A DNA stretch of 45,977 nt from Nitrosovibrio sp. Nv4 (GCA_945860135.1 CAMAPK010000017.1:1-45977), one strand, 5' to 3'. Numbered from the stretch's first letter, positions 26,755 to 38,167 are shown. Notes: generated by a model from the sequence alone, not told the origin. Numbers and translations are program-made.

Positions 26755-27765
26755 CTAGCGCAGTTTGTGGTTTACCCACAGGGCCGCAGTAAACAGCAGC
26801 ACCGCACCACCCTGGTGCGCAGCCGCCAGCGGCAAGGGAACGACCAGCAGCAGTGTGGCAATGCCCAGACTTATCTGCACTGCCAGCATGGCCAGCAGCA
26901 GATTGCAGGCCAGCCGGGTCGAAGCTGGCAGCGGCAATTGTCTGGATTTGAACCAGAACAGCGGCACCAGAAACGCCAGCATCCAGGCGATCATGCGATG
27001 ATCGAACTGCACCGTTGCCATGTTATCGAAGAAATTGCGATACCACGGCTCCAGCATGAATATCTCCGGTGGAATGAAATGGCCGTTCATCAGCGGGAAA
27101 GTGTTGTACGCCAACCCCGCGCGTATGCCGGCAACAAACCCTCCCGATAACACCATGATGAAAATCAGCGTAGTCAGCCCTTGGGAGAAACGGCGCAAGC
27201 TACGCAACCGGTCGTCTCCTTGCGATGCGCTCGCAGGGAAAAGCAGTCCCAGCGCCACCCACAGCATCGTGGCATAAATAACGAAAGCCAGTCCCAGATG
27301 AGCTGTCAGGCGGTATTGGCTGACATGGGGGTTGTCCACCAGCCCGCTTTTCACCATGTACCAGCCCATCGCCCCCTGCAGACCGCCCAGCAGAAAAATT
27401 CCAGCCAGCTTCAGACCCAGTGGCCGGTCGATTCCCTTGCGCGCGACAAAATATACAAACGGGATGAAAAATGCCAGGCCGATGACGCGGCCCAGCAAGC
27501 GGTGAAAGTATTCCCACCAGAAAATGCCTTTGAACTCATCCAGGCTCATACCTTGATTGACTTTCTGGTACTGCGGGGTCTGGTGATATTTTTCAAATAC
27601 CACCTCCCAGTCACTTTGACTGAGGGGGGGCAAGGTGCCGACGATGGGCTGCCATTCGACGATGGACAACCCGGAATTGGTGAGCCGCGTGACGCCGCCA
27701 ACCACCACCATGGCAAATACCAGAGCACAGCAAGCCAGCAACCAGACGGCAATGGATTTTTGCAT
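26755..27765 (-). CDS. ctaA: Heme A synthase (COX15/CtaA)
   Basis: Converts heme O to heme A by oxidising the C8 methyl group, for aa3-type oxidases. The 336-residue membrane protein has about eight helices; heme-ligand histidines lie in [31 protein letters not shown] and [10 protein letters not shown]. The early [19 protein letters not shown] motif is diagnostic. It follows smpB by 44 bases on the same strand. The gene implies an aerobic heme-copper oxidase elsewhere in the genome. Confidence 0.96.
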   Translation of the reverse strand: MQKSIAVWLLACCALVFAMVVVGGVTRLTNSGLSIVEWQPIVGTLPPLSQSDWEVVFEKYHQTPQYQKVNQGMSLDEFKGIFWWEYFHRLLGRVIGLAFFIPFVYFVARKGIDRPLGLKLAGIFLLGGLQGAMGWYMVKSGLVDNPHVSQYRLTAHLGLAFVIYATMLWVALGLLFPASASQGDDRLRSLRRFSQGLTTLIFIMVLSGGFVAGIRAGLAYNTFPLMNGHFIPPEIFMLEPWYRNFFDNMATVQFDHRMIAWMLAFLVPLFWFKSRQLPLPASTRLACNLLLAMLAVQISLGIATLLLVVPLPLAAAHQGGAVLLFTAALWVNHKLR

Positions 27766-27809
27766 GACGGAGTTATTTTGGAAAAATAAGTTGGAACGAA
27801 TTGTAAGCG

Positions 27810-28253
27810 TTATTTCGCGCGCATCAGGCGTTGCTTGTCACGCACCCATTCTTTCTGCTTCTCGGATTCACGTTTGTCGTGCTGTTTCTTGCCTTTGGCC
27901 AGACCGATCTCAAGCTTGATCTTGCCGGCCTTGTAGTGCATATCCAGCGGCACTAGCGTATAGCCAGCACGCTCCACCTTGCCAATGAGTTGCTCTATTT
28001 CCCTGGCATGCAACAACAGCTTGCGGGTGCGTACCGGGTCCGGATCGATGTGAGTGGATGCGGTCGGCAGGGCGCTGATGTGGCAGCCGATGAGAAACAG
28101 TTCACCGTTACGGACAATGACGTAGGCTTCCTTGATCTGCACCCGTCCCGCGCGAATCGCTTTGACTTCCCAGCCTTCGAGGATCACGCCTGTCTCGTAT
28201 TTTTCCTCGATGAAATAATCGTGAAAAGCTTTCTTATTCTGGACGATACTCAT
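27810..28253 (-). CDS. smpB: SsrA-binding protein SmpB
   Basis: Binds tmRNA and delivers it to stalled ribosomes for trans-translation. The 147-residue protein starts [20 protein letters not shown], has the [19 protein letters not shown] core and the basic C-terminal tail [16 protein letters not shown] that enters the mRNA channel. No tmRNA gene was seen in the window. It is divergent from ratA-rnfH. Confidence 0.98.
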   Translation of the reverse strand: MSIVQNKKAFHDYFIEEKYETGVILEGWEVKAIRAGRVQIKEAYVIVRNGELFLIGCHISALPTASTHIDPDPVRTRKLLLHAREIEQLIGKVERAGYTLVPLDMHYKAGKIKLEIGLAKGKKQHDKRESEKQKEWVRDKQRLMRAK

Positions 28254-28314
28254 GTAGGAGACGAAAGCTGGTGAGTTTCACGCGGGTTTCGTGTATTTTA
28301 ACAGCTTTTCCACA

Positions 28315-28335
28315 CCGCCTCAGCAGATCAGGCGG
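28315..28335 (+). promoter_or_regulatory. Hairpin covering the ratA ribosome-binding region
   Basis: CCGCCT (28315-28320) pairs perfectly with AGGCGG (28330-28335), with a nine-base loop. AGGCGG is 8 bases before the ratA ATG and is the likely Shine-Dalgarno sequence, so the stem would mask it. Prediction only. Confidence 0.4.
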
Positions 28336-28343
28336 TTAATCTT

Positions 28344-28781
28344 ATGGCTGAAATTGAAAAATCGGTTCTGGTAGGCTACTCGGCGAGCCGCATGTTCGCA
28401 CTGGTAGATGCCGTCGAGGACTATCCCAAGTTCCTGCCCTGGTGCGGGGGCTCGTCCGTAACGCCGCAGGATGAGCGCATCACCCATGCGACTGTCATGA
28501 TTAATTATCTTCACGTCAAGCACAGCTTCACTACCGAGAACACCCGGCAACCGCCGAAACTGATTGAAATGACGCTGCTGGATGGCCCCTTCGAACATCT
28601 GGATGGGCACTGGCGCTTTGTGCCTCTATCAGAAGATGCCTGCAAGGTGGAATTCCGTTTGCATTACACGTTCTCGCACAAAATATTGGAGAAGCTGGTA
28701 GGGCCGGTGTTTTTCATTATTGCCAACAACTTCGTGGAAGCCTTCATCCAGCGTGCGGAAGAGGTCTACGGCCAAACGTGA
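28344..28781 (+). CDS. ratA: RatA/COQ10-family START-domain protein
   Basis: The 145-residue single START-like domain protein (KSVLVGYSASRMFALVDAVEDYPKF... CGGSS, FTTENTRQPP, LDGHWRF) belongs to the family of yeast Coq10, a ubiquinone chaperone. E. coli RatA was described as a ribosome-association toxin, and its role in ubiquinone handling is debated. The stop overlaps the GTG start of rnfH by four bases, the conserved proteobacterial ratA-rnfH pair. Confidence 0.92.
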   Translation: MAEIEKSVLVGYSASRMFALVDAVEDYPKFLPWCGGSSVTPQDERITHATVMINYLHVKHSFTTENTRQPPKLIEMTLLDGPFEHLDGHWRFVPLSEDACKVEFRLHYTFSHKILEKLVGPVFFIIANNFVEAFIQRAEEVYGQT

Positions 28782-29101
28782 ACGGACAGATTGAGATCGA
28801 AGTCGTCTATGCGCTGCCGCATGAGCAGATTGTGCGGCAACTGCACGTGCCTGCCGGCACGATGGCGAGACAAGCGGTAGAGCTTTCCGGAATCGGCGGA
28901 ATACTTTCCGGAATCGATCTATCGCAGAGCAGGCTGGGTATATTCGGCAAACTGGTCAAACCCGAGACGATCCTGCGCGATCACGACCGGGTGGAAATCT
29001 ACCGGCCGCTGTCCATCGACCCCAAGGAAGCGCGCAGAAAGCGCGCGGAAGAAGCCAAGGCGAAGAAGAACGGCGCGTCGAAGACCCTTCATCTGCAGTA
29101 A
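28778..29101 (+). CDS. rnfH: RnfH-family ubiquitin-fold protein
   Basis: The 107-residue beta-grasp protein (IEVVYALPHEQIVRQLHVPAGT, GIFGKLVKPETILRDHDRVEIYRPL) matches RnfH; PRDPKEARRKRAEEA-like basic ends are typical. It starts at GTG (28778-28780) inside the ratA stop. Function is not established. Its 3' end overlaps the convergent DUF4124 gene by 13 bases. Confidence 0.92.
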   Translation: MNGQIEIEVVYALPHEQIVRQLHVPAGTMARQAVELSGIGGILSGIDLSQSRLGIFGKLVKPETILRDHDRVEIYRPLSIDPKEARRKRAEEAKAKKNGASKTLHLQ

Positions 29102-29541
29102 GCGGCAATATCCTTCTGTGCCTCGTCGATGCCTTTCTGGCGAGCGGCATCATCGGCAAAAACAACACCTCCCGCACCGTCAGGCAGACTCACACGCGGA
29201 GAGTCGCGGAATACTTTCAATTTGGAGTTGGCCTGGATGCATCTCTCCTTATTCCGTTCGGCTTCAGCCTGTCGTTCGATTTCGGCTTTTTCCTCGGCAG
29301 CGCGACGTTTCTTGAATTCCAATTCTTTCTCAGCCAGGCCTGCGGGTGCAGTCGTCTTGCCAGAGCCCGGCTGCGCGGGCCTGGATTTGATATTCAGTTT
29401 CTGTTCGGTGGTGACAACTCCTGGCGGCGGTGGCTGGTCGCTATACTGAGTGGTGCCGTTTTTATCCACCCATTTGTAGAATTGCCCATGGGCGGCGAGA
29501 CTGAAAGAGAACAACAGAACTGACAACATGAGGTGTCGCAT
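29089..29541 (-). CDS. DUF4124-domain exported protein
   Basis: A 150-residue product with a signal peptide (MRHLMLSVLLFSFSLAAHG) and the DUF4124 motif FYKWVDKNGTTQYSDQPPPP immediately after. A charged helical region (KELEFKKRRAAEEKAEIERQ...) and two cysteines at the C-terminal half (KERCIQAN, AAYCR) follow, which may form a disulfide in the periplasm. Function unknown. It overlaps the rnfH 3' end and diverges from guaB. Confidence 0.88.
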   Translation of the reverse strand: MRHLMLSVLLFSFSLAAHGQFYKWVDKNGTTQYSDQPPPPGVVTTEQKLNIKSRPAQPGSGKTTAPAGLAEKELEFKKRRAAEEKAEIERQAEAERNKERCIQANSKLKVFRDSPRVSLPDGAGGVVFADDAARQKGIDEAQKDIAAYCR

Positions 29542-29687
29542 GGTTTCTCCCGCTTTTACACAGAATGCTGCCTGCCGATTCCCCGGACAATGACAGATTA
29601 TTAACTTTGCTCTGGAAAATAGTGTGTTTTCGCTATCCGGTCAATGAATTTCCGGGCATCGGCAGAAATTACGATCAACAGGTTCGT

Positions 29688-29717
29688 TTGCCTGCAATCC
29701 TTGGGATTAGCTATAAT
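29688..29717 (+). promoter_or_regulatory. Sigma70-type promoter of guaB
   Basis: -35 TTGCCT (29688-29693), 18-base spacer and -10 TATAAT (29712-29717), ending 24 bases before the guaB ATG. AAGGA supplies the ribosome site. Confidence 0.7.
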
Positions 29718-29741
29718 GCTGCTTTGTAAAGGATCATTATC

Positions 29742-31202
29742 ATGCGACTGGTTCAGAAAGCACTAACCTTTGACGATGTTTTGCTGCTTCCCGCCCACTC
29801 CGTAGTTCTGCCGCGCGACGTAAAACTTGCCACCAAACTGACCCGCAACATTTCTCTCAATATTCCGCTGGTATCGGCCGCCATGGATACGGTTACCGAG
29901 TCGCGGCTTGCCATTGCCCTGGCCCAGGAGGGTGGCATCGGCATCATCCACAAGAATATGCCGACGGAATCTCAGGCAGCCCATGTCGCCAAGGTCAAGC
30001 GCTTTGAAAGCGGCGTAGTGAAAGACCCGATCACCATTCCTCCGAGCATGACAGTGCGCGAAGTGCTCAACCTCACCCGGCAATACAAGATCTCGGGTCT
30101 GCCGGTAGTGGAAGGCTCCAGAGTGGTCGGCATCGTCACCAACCGGGATCTGCGTTTTGAAACCAACCTGGACCAGCCCATCAGAAACATCATGACGCCG
30201 AAAGAGCGGCTGGTAACGGTGAAGGAAGGTACCAGCCGTGAAGAAGCAATGGCGCTGCTGCACCAGCACCGGCTGGAGAGAGTGCTGGTGGTGAATGCCA
30301 ATTTCGAGTTGTGCGGACTGATCACCGTCAAGGATATCATCAAGACATCCGAACATCCCAACGCCTGCAAGGATGAACTTGGACGGCTGCGGGCTGGTGC
30401 TGCCATCGGCGTGGGCGAAGGCAGCGACGAGCGCGCCGAAGCACTGGCAGAGGCCGGGGTGGACGTGCTCATCGTGGATACCGCACACGGTCATTCCCAG
30501 GGCGTGCTGGAGCGGGTGCAATGGGTCAAGAAACGCTTCCCGCATATCCAGGTCATAGGTGGCAACATTGCCACCGCTGCCGCTGCCAAAGCGCTGGTGG
30601 ATTACGGCGCTGACGGCGTGAAAGTCGGGATCGGTCCTGGATCGATTTGCACTACGCGCATCGTTGCCGGGGTGGGAGTGCCGCAAATTACCGCAATTCA
30701 GAATGTAGCTGCTGCATTGAATGGAACAGGAGTACCGATGATCGCCGATGGGGGCATCCGCTACTCCGGCGATATCGCCAAGGCAATTGCTGCCGGTGCC
30801 GACTCGGTCATGCTGGGTGGATTATTTGCAGGCACCGAGGAGTCGCCCGGAGATATCGAACTGTTTCAGGGACGCTCCTACAAAACCTACCGTGGCATGG
30901 GTTCACTTTCCGCCATGCAGCAAGGCTCCAGCGACCGTTATTTCCAGCAGGCCGAGCAGGACGCCGAGAAGCTGGTACCTGAAGGTGTGGAGGGGCGCGT
31001 TCCCTTCAAAGGCAGCGTAATCGCGGTAATCCACCAGCTCATAGGCGGTGTGCGCTCAGGCATGGGTTATCTCGGCTGCGGCACCATTGACGAAATGCAC
31101 AGCAAAGCCGAGTTTGTTGAAATCACCTCTGCTGGCATCCGGGAATCCCACGTGCATAACGTGCAGATCACCAAGGAAGCGCCGAATTACCACGTGGAAT
31201 AG
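29742..31202 (+). CDS. guaB: IMP dehydrogenase
   Basis: Oxidises IMP to XMP with NAD+, the committed step to GMP. The 486-residue protein has two CBS domains (about 93-205) inside the TIM barrel, the catalytic cysteine loop [25 protein letters not shown] and the flap [18 protein letters not shown]. It forms tetramers; the CBS pair binds purine nucleotides. guaA follows after 15 bases. Confidence 0.99.
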   Translation: MRLVQKALTFDDVLLLPAHSVVLPRDVKLATKLTRNISLNIPLVSAAMDTVTESRLAIALAQEGGIGIIHKNMPTESQAAHVAKVKRFESGVVKDPITIPPSMTVREVLNLTRQYKISGLPVVEGSRVVGIVTNRDLRFETNLDQPIRNIMTPKERLVTVKEGTSREEAMALLHQHRLERVLVVNANFELCGLITVKDIIKTSEHPNACKDELGRLRAGAAIGVGEGSDERAEALAEAGVDVLIVDTAHGHSQGVLERVQWVKKRFPHIQVIGGNIATAAAAKALVDYGADGVKVGIGPGSICTTRIVAGVGVPQITAIQNVAAALNGTGVPMIADGGIRYSGDIAKAIAAGADSVMLGGLFAGTEESPGDIELFQGRSYKTYRGMGSLSAMQQGSSDRYFQQAEQDAEKLVPEGVEGRVPFKGSVIAVIHQLIGGVRSGMGYLGCGTIDEMHSKAEFVEITSAGIRESHVHNVQITKEAPNYHVE

Positions 31203-31217
31203 GGCTCAGTCCCTGGC

Positions 31218-32780
31218 ATGCACCAAAAAATCCTCATCCTCGATTTCGGCTCTCAATACACGCAGTTGATCGCCCGTCGGGTACGGGAGAGCAACGTCTA
31301 TTGCGAGCTTCATCCCTACGACGTAACCGATCAATTCATCCGCGAATTCTCGCCCAGCGGCATCATCCTCTCCGGCGGCCCCTCCTCCGTCACCGAAGAA
31401 GAAACGCCGCGTGCTCCGCAAAGCGTATTCGAGCTGGGCATCCCGGTGCTGGGCATCTGCTACGGCATGCAGACCATGGCGGCACAACTGGGCGGCGCGG
31501 TCGAAACCTCCAAAGTACGTGAATTCGGTTATGCTGAAATACAGACGCAAGGAGATACTGCGCTACTAAAGGACATGCATGACCGTGTCGATACGCAAAG
31601 TCACGGCTTGCTGGATGTGTGGATGAGTCACGGCGACAAGGTGACTGCGCTGCCGCCCGGCTTCAAGGTAATGGCAAGCAATGCCGCCTCACCCATCGCA
31701 GCCATGGCCGATGAAATGCACAAATTCTACGGTGTGCAGTTCCACCCCGAAGTCACCCACACTCTGCAGGGCAAGGTCATCATCGAACGCTTCGTCCATG
31801 ATATTTGCGGCGTCGGTTATGACTGGAACATGCCCGATTACGTGGAGGAAGCCATCGGCAAAATCCGCTCCAAGGTGGGCAATGACGAAGTCATTCTGGG
31901 TCTGTCCGGCGGCGTGGATTCATCGGTGGCGGCGGCACTGATCCAGCGTGCCATCGGTGCGCAGCTCACCTGCGTATTCGTGGACAATGGCTTGCTGCGG
32001 CTGCATGAGGCCGAGCAGGTGATGGATACCTTCTCCAGGAATCTGGGACTGAAAGTTATCCACGTCGATGCCAGCGAAGAATTTCTCAAGCACCTGCAGG
32101 GCGTCACCGACCCGGAGCAGAAGCGCCGCATTATCGGACGCGAATTCGTCGAAGTGTTTCAGCGCGAATCAGCCAAAATCGCCAATGCCAAGTGGCTTGC
32201 ACAGGGAACGATTTACCCCGATGTAATCGAATCCGCCGGCGGTAAAACCAAAAAAGCGCACACCATCAAATCGCACCACAATGTCGGCGGCCTGCCCGAC
32301 ACGCTGCATTTGAAATTGCTGGAACCGTTACGTGAATTGTTCAAGGATGAAGTGCGCGAACTCGGACTGGCGCTGGGATTGCCGCATGACATGGTATTTC
32401 GCCATCCTTTCCCCGGCCCCGGTCTGGGGGTGCGCATTCTGGGTGAAGTAAAACACGAATATGCCGAACTGTTGCGGCGCGCTGACGCGATCTTCATCGA
32501 AGAGTTGCGTGCTTCCGGCTGGTATGAAAAAACTTCGCAAGCTTTCAGCGTGTTTCTGCCGGTGAAATCGGTGGGAGTGATGGGTGATGGTCGCACCTAC
32601 GATTACGTGGTGGCGTTAAGAGCCGTCCAGACCCAGGATTTCATGACTGCGCACTGGGCAGAGCTGCCTTATTCCTTGCTGGGCAAGGTTTCCAATCGCA
32701 TCATTAATGAAGTGCGCGGTATCAACCGCGTGGTCTACGATATCTCCGGAAAACCGCCTGCAACGATTGAGTGGGAATGA
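31218..32780 (+). CDS. guaA: GMP synthase (glutamine-hydrolysing)
   Basis: Converts XMP to GMP with glutamine and ATP. The 520-residue protein has an N-terminal class I glutaminase domain (cysteine in [10 protein letters not shown], His-Glu in FHPEVTHT), then the ATP-pyrophosphatase domain ([13 protein letters not shown]) and the dimerisation domain ([38 protein letters not shown]). Cotranscribed with guaB. Confidence 0.99.
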   Translation: MHQKILILDFGSQYTQLIARRVRESNVYCELHPYDVTDQFIREFSPSGIILSGGPSSVTEEETPRAPQSVFELGIPVLGICYGMQTMAAQLGGAVETSKVREFGYAEIQTQGDTALLKDMHDRVDTQSHGLLDVWMSHGDKVTALPPGFKVMASNAASPIAAMADEMHKFYGVQFHPEVTHTLQGKVIIERFVHDICGVGYDWNMPDYVEEAIGKIRSKVGNDEVILGLSGGVDSSVAAALIQRAIGAQLTCVFVDNGLLRLHEAEQVMDTFSRNLGLKVIHVDASEEFLKHLQGVTDPEQKRRIIGREFVEVFQRESAKIANAKWLAQGTIYPDVIESAGGKTKKAHTIKSHHNVGGLPDTLHLKLLEPLRELFKDEVRELGLALGLPHDMVFRHPFPGPGLGVRILGEVKHEYAELLRRADAIFIEELRASGWYEKTSQAFSVFLPVKSVGVMGDGRTYDYVVALRAVQTQDFMTAHWAELPYSLLGKVSNRIINEVRGINRVVYDISGKPPATIEWE

Positions 32781-32836
32781 CCCGGCATTCGGTTTCATCT
32801 GCCTTGAAACCAGACCAGATCGGGTAGAAGAGAATA

Positions 32837-33064
32837 TTACTGCGCCTCCAGGTGCAGGCGTCGATGCTCCTCGCTGCAGAAAAACTTGTCTTGCGAAGTG
32901 ATGCTTTCACTTTTCGGCAGATGCACGTTGCAATGGGCGCAGCACACCATATCTTCGCCTGCGGCGGGCGGTGCCTCGTCCCGCTTTTTTATCTTGCGCA
33001 GGTGGTTTCTTATTGCCCAGAAAACCAGCACGGCAAGGAGCGCAAAGAATATCAGTCTACCCAA
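32837..33064 (-). CDS. PP0621-like small membrane protein with zinc-ribbon-like motif
   Basis: A 75-residue product: one N-terminal membrane helix (IFFALLAVLVFWAIRNHL), then a basic stretch and CCAHCNVHLPKSES...FFCSEEHRRLH. The cysteine/histidine set (CAHC, CSEEH) looks like a treble-clef zinc site. This layout matches the PP0621 family, whose function is unknown. It converges with guaA and precedes no obvious partner. Confidence 0.85.
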   Translation of the reverse strand: MGRLIFFALLAVLVFWAIRNHLRKIKKRDEAPPAAGEDMVCCAHCNVHLPKSESITSQDKFFCSEEHRRLHLEAQ

Positions 33065-33093
33065 GGCGATTGTCTCCGTTGCCGCATCAAAAT

Positions 33094-33170
<77 letters not shown>

Positions 33171-33285
33171 AAAACGATTAATGGTCGCGCTATAAAATAG
33201 TGGACCGGTTCTGCAACTTGCCTGCTGCCCTCTGATTGTCCCGGCCGGGAAAAGGCTTTTGGGATTCTGAGGTTATCGAAGCGCT

Positions 33286-34254
33286 TTAATAATTTCGTGC
33301 CACCGCGAAAACAGCCAATTGTAACAAACATTCTTTGTAATTAGAATTTGGCAGCGATGCAATTGTCGCCGATGCAATATCGGATTCGGCTTGTGCCCGC
33401 TGCCGGGCGTAGTCCAGCGCACCGGTCTGCTGGATAACCTGCAACACCGGCTGAAACCCCCCTTCTCCACCCTGCTCAATGGCATTGCGGATGATTGCAG
33501 CCTGTTCACTTGAACCCGTTCTCATCGCATAAATCAGCGGCAGTGTAGGTTTGCCTTCAGCCAGATCATCTCCCAGATTTTTGCCGGTGTCATGATAATC
33601 ACCGGAGTAATCCAGCATGTCGTCAGTCAATTGAAACGCGGTACCAAGATGCATGCCATAGGCGGCCATCGCCTCTTCTTCTGCCGGCGTGGCGTTGCCG
33701 AGAATTGCCCCCAGCCGGGTCGCTGCCTCGAACAGCTTGGCGGTTTTGTAGCGGATCACCCGCAGATAATTTTCCTCATCGACATCAGGGTTGCGACAGT
33801 TGAGCAACTGCAATACTTCACCTTCGGCTATCGTATTGGTGGCGTCGGCCAGCACCTGCATGACGCGCATATTGTCCACTTCCACCATCATCTGGAACGC
33901 ACGTGAATAAAGAAAGTCCCCCACCAGTACGCTGGCCGCATTGCCGAACAAGGCATTGGCAGTCGCCTTGCTGCGCCGCAATTCGGATGCATCCACCACA
34001 TCGTCGTGCAACAGGGTTGCGGTATGGATGAACTCCACGACCGCCGCAAGATCGTGATGACGTTTGCCCGAATAGTTGAAGGCACCGGCAGACAGAATCA
34101 CCAGCGCGGGCCGCAGCCTTTTCCCCCCGCTGTTGATGATGTATTCGCTTACCTGACGGATAAGCACCACGTGCGAATGAAGCTTCTCGCGGATAACCTC
34201 ATCCACGGCACTCATGTCCGGGGCAATTAGACTTCTGATATGTTCAATCGACAC
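33286..34254 (-). CDS. ispB: Octaprenyl-diphosphate synthase-type polyprenyl synthase
   Basis: A 322-residue trans-polyprenyl synthase building the ubiquinone side chain from farnesyl and isopentenyl diphosphates. Two Asp-rich motifs: HDDVVDASELRRSK (FARM) and DDMLDYSGD (SARM); GGKRLRPALVIL precedes. Length and lack of bulky residues before FARM favour a C40 product, but chain length is inference. It starts at GTG (34252-34254) and is divergent from rplU, the usual betaproteobacterial arrangement. Confidence 0.93.
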   Translation of the reverse strand: MSIEHIRSLIAPDMSAVDEVIREKLHSHVVLIRQVSEYIINSGGKRLRPALVILSAGAFNYSGKRHHDLAAVVEFIHTATLLHDDVVDASELRRSKATANALFGNAASVLVGDFLYSRAFQMMVEVDNMRVMQVLADATNTIAEGEVLQLLNCRNPDVDEENYLRVIRYKTAKLFEAATRLGAILGNATPAEEEAMAAYGMHLGTAFQLTDDMLDYSGDYHDTGKNLGDDLAEGKPTLPLIYAMRTGSSEQAAIIRNAIEQGGEGGFQPVLQVIQQTGALDYARQRAQAESDIASATIASLPNSNYKECLLQLAVFAVARNY

Positions 34255-34365
34255 GGCGATACCTGCGAAAAAGCTGCCATGTTAGGAACGTCCTCACTGG
34301 TGTGTCAAGCTCGACAGTACAGACAATTCTGCGTTTTCCGCACAATCCTCATTCGCAACAAGCCT

Positions 34366-34394
34366 TTGACCTGATGAGTCCGGCTATGTATAAT
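34366..34394 (+). promoter_or_regulatory. Sigma70-type promoter of rplU-rpmA-obgE
   Basis: -35 TTGACC (34366-34371), 17-base spacer and a perfect -10 TATAAT (34389-34394). It is one of the strongest promoters in the window and fits a ribosomal operon. The start of transcription should be near 34401, 29 bases before the rplU ATG. Confidence 0.8.
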
Positions 34395-34429
34395 CCGCGC
34401 TTTAGTAAAAGCAACATATGGAGTCCGAC

Positions 34430-34741
34430 ATGTATGCGGTCATAAAAACCGGCGGGAAACAATACCGCGTTGAAGCCGGTGAAAAACTTAAAATAGAGCA
34501 GATAGAGGCAGACGCCGGCAGTGAACTGGTGATTGACCAGGTGTTGATGGTCGCTGATGGCGACAAGGTCTCTATGGGCAAACCTCTGGTGCTTGGCGCC
34601 ACAGTCAAGGCGACTGTGCTGGGACAAGGCCGGCACGACAAGGTGCGCATTTTCAAAATGCGCCGGCGCAAACATTACCAGAAACATCAGGGACATCGGC
34701 AGAATTACACCGAGATCCAGATCACCGGCATTTCGGCATAA
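34430..34741 (+). CDS. rplU: 50S ribosomal protein L21
   Basis: The 103-residue length equals E. coli L21. [20 protein letters not shown] and the RNA-binding [16 protein letters not shown] are diagnostic. The start at 34430 follows GGAG by 6 bases; an ATG four codons earlier has no homolog support. First gene of rplU-rpmA-obgE. Confidence 0.99.
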   Translation: MYAVIKTGGKQYRVEAGEKLKIEQIEADAGSELVIDQVLMVADGDKVSMGKPLVLGATVKATVLGQGRHDKVRIFKMRRRKHYQKHQGHRQNYTEIQITGISA

Positions 34742-34753
34742 GGAGAGCTTACC

Positions 34754-35011
34754 ATGGCACATAAAAAAGCAGGCGGCAGCTCCAGAAATGGCCGCGACTC
34801 ACATTCCAAACGCCTGGGCGTCAAGAGCTACGGCGGTGAACTGATACCTGCAGGCAGCATCATCATTCGCCAGCGGGGCACCCAGATCCATCCGGGTGAC
34901 AATGTGGGCATGGGCAAAGACCACACATTGTTTGCCAAAATTACCGGCAAAGTAAATTTCTATGTAAAAGGCCCGGCACAGCGCAAAACGGTAAGCATCG
35001 TACCGGTCTGA
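34754..35011 (+). CDS. rpmA: 50S ribosomal protein L27
   Basis: An 85-residue protein starting [16 protein letters not shown], the conserved N-terminal tail that reaches the peptidyl transferase centre, followed by [22 protein letters not shown]. It lies 12 bases after rplU and ends before a predicted terminator. Confidence 0.99.
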   Translation: MAHKKAGGSSRNGRDSHSKRLGVKSYGGELIPAGSIIIRQRGTQIHPGDNVGMGKDHTLFAKITGKVNFYVKGPAQRKTVSIVPV

Positions 35012-35032
35012 AGTTAAGTAGTCCACCACGAG

Positions 35033-35062
35033 AAGCCCTGTCCAGCGCGATAGGGCTTTTTT
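35033..35062 (+). terminator. Predicted intrinsic terminator/attenuator between rpmA and obgE
   Basis: AAGCCCT (35033-35039) pairs with AGGGCTT (35052-35058), the stem running into TTTTTT at 35057-35062; loop 12 bases. It lies in the 84-base gap before obgE, so it could lower GTPase expression relative to the ribosomal proteins. Confidence 0.65.
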
Positions 35063-35077
35063 GTTTGTGGCATCTGA

Positions 35078-36139
<1,062 letters not shown>

Positions 36140-36159
36140 TTCATCTTAGGAATAAGGCC

Positions 36160-37278
36160 ATGCAGTCAGTTTTAAAACAATCCCGGCGCATCGTCATCAA
36201 AGTCGGCAGCAGCCTCGTCACCAATCAGGGACAGGGACTCGATCATGCCGCACTGTCACGCTGGGCCGCACAGATTGCCGGACTCAAGCAGATGGGCAAG
36301 GAGGTCGTGCTGGTTTCTTCCGGCGCAATCGCCGAAGGCATGCAGCGTCTGAACTGGAAGAAACGCCCGCATGCGTTGCACGAATTGCAGGCTGCTGCTG
36401 CAGTCGGGCAGATGGGATTGGTGCAGGCTTATGAATCCTGCTTCCGCGGCCATGAACTGCAGGCTGCACAAGTGCTGCTCACGCACGAGGATTTATCCGA
36501 TCGCAAGCGCTACCTCAATGCTCGCTCGACCCTGATCACGCTGTTGGGTCTGAAAGTCATTCCGGTCATCAATGAGAATGACACGGTGGCGACCGACGAG
36601 ATCCGCTTCGGCGACAACGACACGCTGGCCGCACTGGTAACCAACCTGATCGAAGCCGATGTGTTGGTGATACTCACCGACCAGGCCGGGTTATTCACGG
36701 CTGACCCGCGCAAGGACGCGCAGGCCACGCTGATAGACGAAGCCAGGGCCGGTGATCCGGCTCTGGAAACAATGGCTGGCGGTGTCGGTAGCGATATCGG
36801 CCGCGGTGGCATGCTGACCAAGGTGATTGCGGCGAAACGCGCAGCACGCAGCGGCGCGCACACGGTCATCGCATCAGGACATGAAGCTGAGGTGCTGATC
36901 CGTCTTGCCCAGGGAGAAGCCATCGGCACCCAACTGCTGGCGGAAACCATGCCGCTGGCGGCACGCAAACAATGGCTCGCTGATCACCTGCAAATGCGCG
37001 GCAAGGTCACACTGGATGCCGGTGCGGTAAAAGCGCTCATAACCGGCGGCAAGAGCCTGCTGCCGATAGGCGTGACCAACGTCAGCGGTGAATTCGAACG
37101 TGGGGAAGTAGTGATTTGCCTTGACCCGGCAGGCCAGGAAGTTGCCCGTGGACTGATTAATTACAGCGCCGCAGAAACCAGAAATATTTTACAGCGGGCA
37201 AGCAATGAAATTGAAGTCATCCTCGGCTACGTAGACGAGCCGGAACTGATCCATCGAGATAATCTGGTTCTGCTCTAA
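36160..37278 (+). CDS. proB: Glutamate 5-kinase
   Basis: Phosphorylates glutamate at the start of proline synthesis. The 372-residue protein has the amino acid kinase domain ([54 protein letters not shown]) and a C-terminal PUA domain (about 275-365, [25 protein letters not shown]). obgE-proB adjacency is typical of betaproteobacteria. proA is not in the window. Confidence 0.98.
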   Translation: MQSVLKQSRRIVIKVGSSLVTNQGQGLDHAALSRWAAQIAGLKQMGKEVVLVSSGAIAEGMQRLNWKKRPHALHELQAAAAVGQMGLVQAYESCFRGHELQAAQVLLTHEDLSDRKRYLNARSTLITLLGLKVIPVINENDTVATDEIRFGDNDTLAALVTNLIEADVLVILTDQAGLFTADPRKDAQATLIDEARAGDPALETMAGGVGSDIGRGGMLTKVIAAKRAARSGAHTVIASGHEAEVLIRLAQGEAIGTQLLAETMPLAARKQWLADHLQMRGKVTLDAGAVKALITGGKSLLPIGVTNVSGEFERGEVVICLDPAGQEVARGLINYSAAETRNILQRASNEIEVILGYVDEPELIHRDNLVLL

Positions 37279-37303
37279 ACTGGGCTGGGGGACCGGCTCC
37301 CGC

Positions 37304-38053
37304 TCATGCCACCCCTTCTGGATACATATACATCTGATACCAGAGCAGATTGCCCAGTGCCATGTGGTCATTGGGTTGCAGTCCTGTGAATTCTACACCG
37401 TACTCATAGTGCGTTACACCCTGCGCATCGGTCGTACTCTTTGAACTGCGCACCAGAGCGCTTAGTTCCAGCACCACCGGAACATCTTGCAACTCAAATC
37501 GTGTGGCGAGTTGTAGCGAACTTTCATCCGCGAGTGCTTCAGTGATGCTGATGCGGGCTCCGGCCGTGCCGATGTTCAGTATGGCTCCCGTTATGCCCGT
37601 CTTGTCACCAGCGGCAATCGTGGCTGGCAAGCGCACGCCATGGCGAAAAGAGCCGCGCACCGTCACTGCCTCGATTTTCTCCGGAAATCGCAGGTGCAGG
37701 TAGGTAAACGGGTAATGCTCTATCTTGAGTACCGTGGTGCTGAAGGCGAATGCACTCCTGCCGGTAAACGCCCGCAGCAGCACATGCTCGCCGTCCTTCA
37801 ACAACCCGGCCATGATGATTCTCTGCGGCAAGGTGATGAGGAAACTGCTGCCTTCCACCCAACCAATCACCTTTCCAAGCGTGCGCTCCCCTTTTACTCC
37901 ACGGGGAATCTCGATCGGAATCTTGTCGCCCACCTTGAGATGCATCTCCGCAAACGTGGCAGGTACCGGCGCCGGTGCCGGGCGTGATGCCGTGGCATCA
38001 CTGGCTGGAATCGGCTCGGCGGAAGTTTGTGGTTCTGTAAAAGGAGTTTCCAT
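37304..38053 (-). CDS. YcgR-like PilZ-domain protein (flagellar brake family)
   Basis: A 249-residue soluble protein: Pro/Ala-rich N-terminus (1-35), a YcgR-N-like beta domain (about 36-125, LKVGDKIPIEIP...) and a C-terminal PilZ domain (about 130-245). The c-di-GMP motif RxxxR is present (RGSFRHGVR); the second motif reads NIGTAGA, where the family usually has (D/N)xSxxG. It probably responds to c-di-GMP in control of motility, and links conceptually to the HD-GYP regulator at 527-1600. Convergent to proB. Confidence 0.88.
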   Translation of the reverse strand: METPFTEPQTSAEPIPASDATASRPAPAPVPATFAEMHLKVGDKIPIEIPRGVKGERTLGKVIGWVEGSSFLITLPQRIIMAGLLKDGEHVLLRAFTGRSAFAFSTTVLKIEHYPFTYLHLRFPEKIEAVTVRGSFRHGVRLPATIAAGDKTGITGAILNIGTAGARISITEALADESSLQLATRFELQDVPVVLELSALVRSSKSTTDAQGVTHYEYGVEFTGLQPNDHMALGNLLWYQMYMYPEGVA

Positions 38054-38167
38054 TTGATCTCATTCGCTCATAAGAAGGCCACTGTAGCAGGCTGTGGAAA
38101 AACTGGTCAAGTTCAGAATACTTTGGAAAACTTATGAGGAATGTCTATTTCCCCCTCCGCTCCTGCC

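Noticed and set aside
27810-28343. tmRNA gene near smpB
   Set aside because: No tRNA-Ala-like ends or tag reading frame were seen between smpB and its neighbours.
32791-32811. Hairpin GGTTTCA/TGAAACC after guaA as terminator
   Set aside because: Stem is AT-rich and short and no T-run follows.
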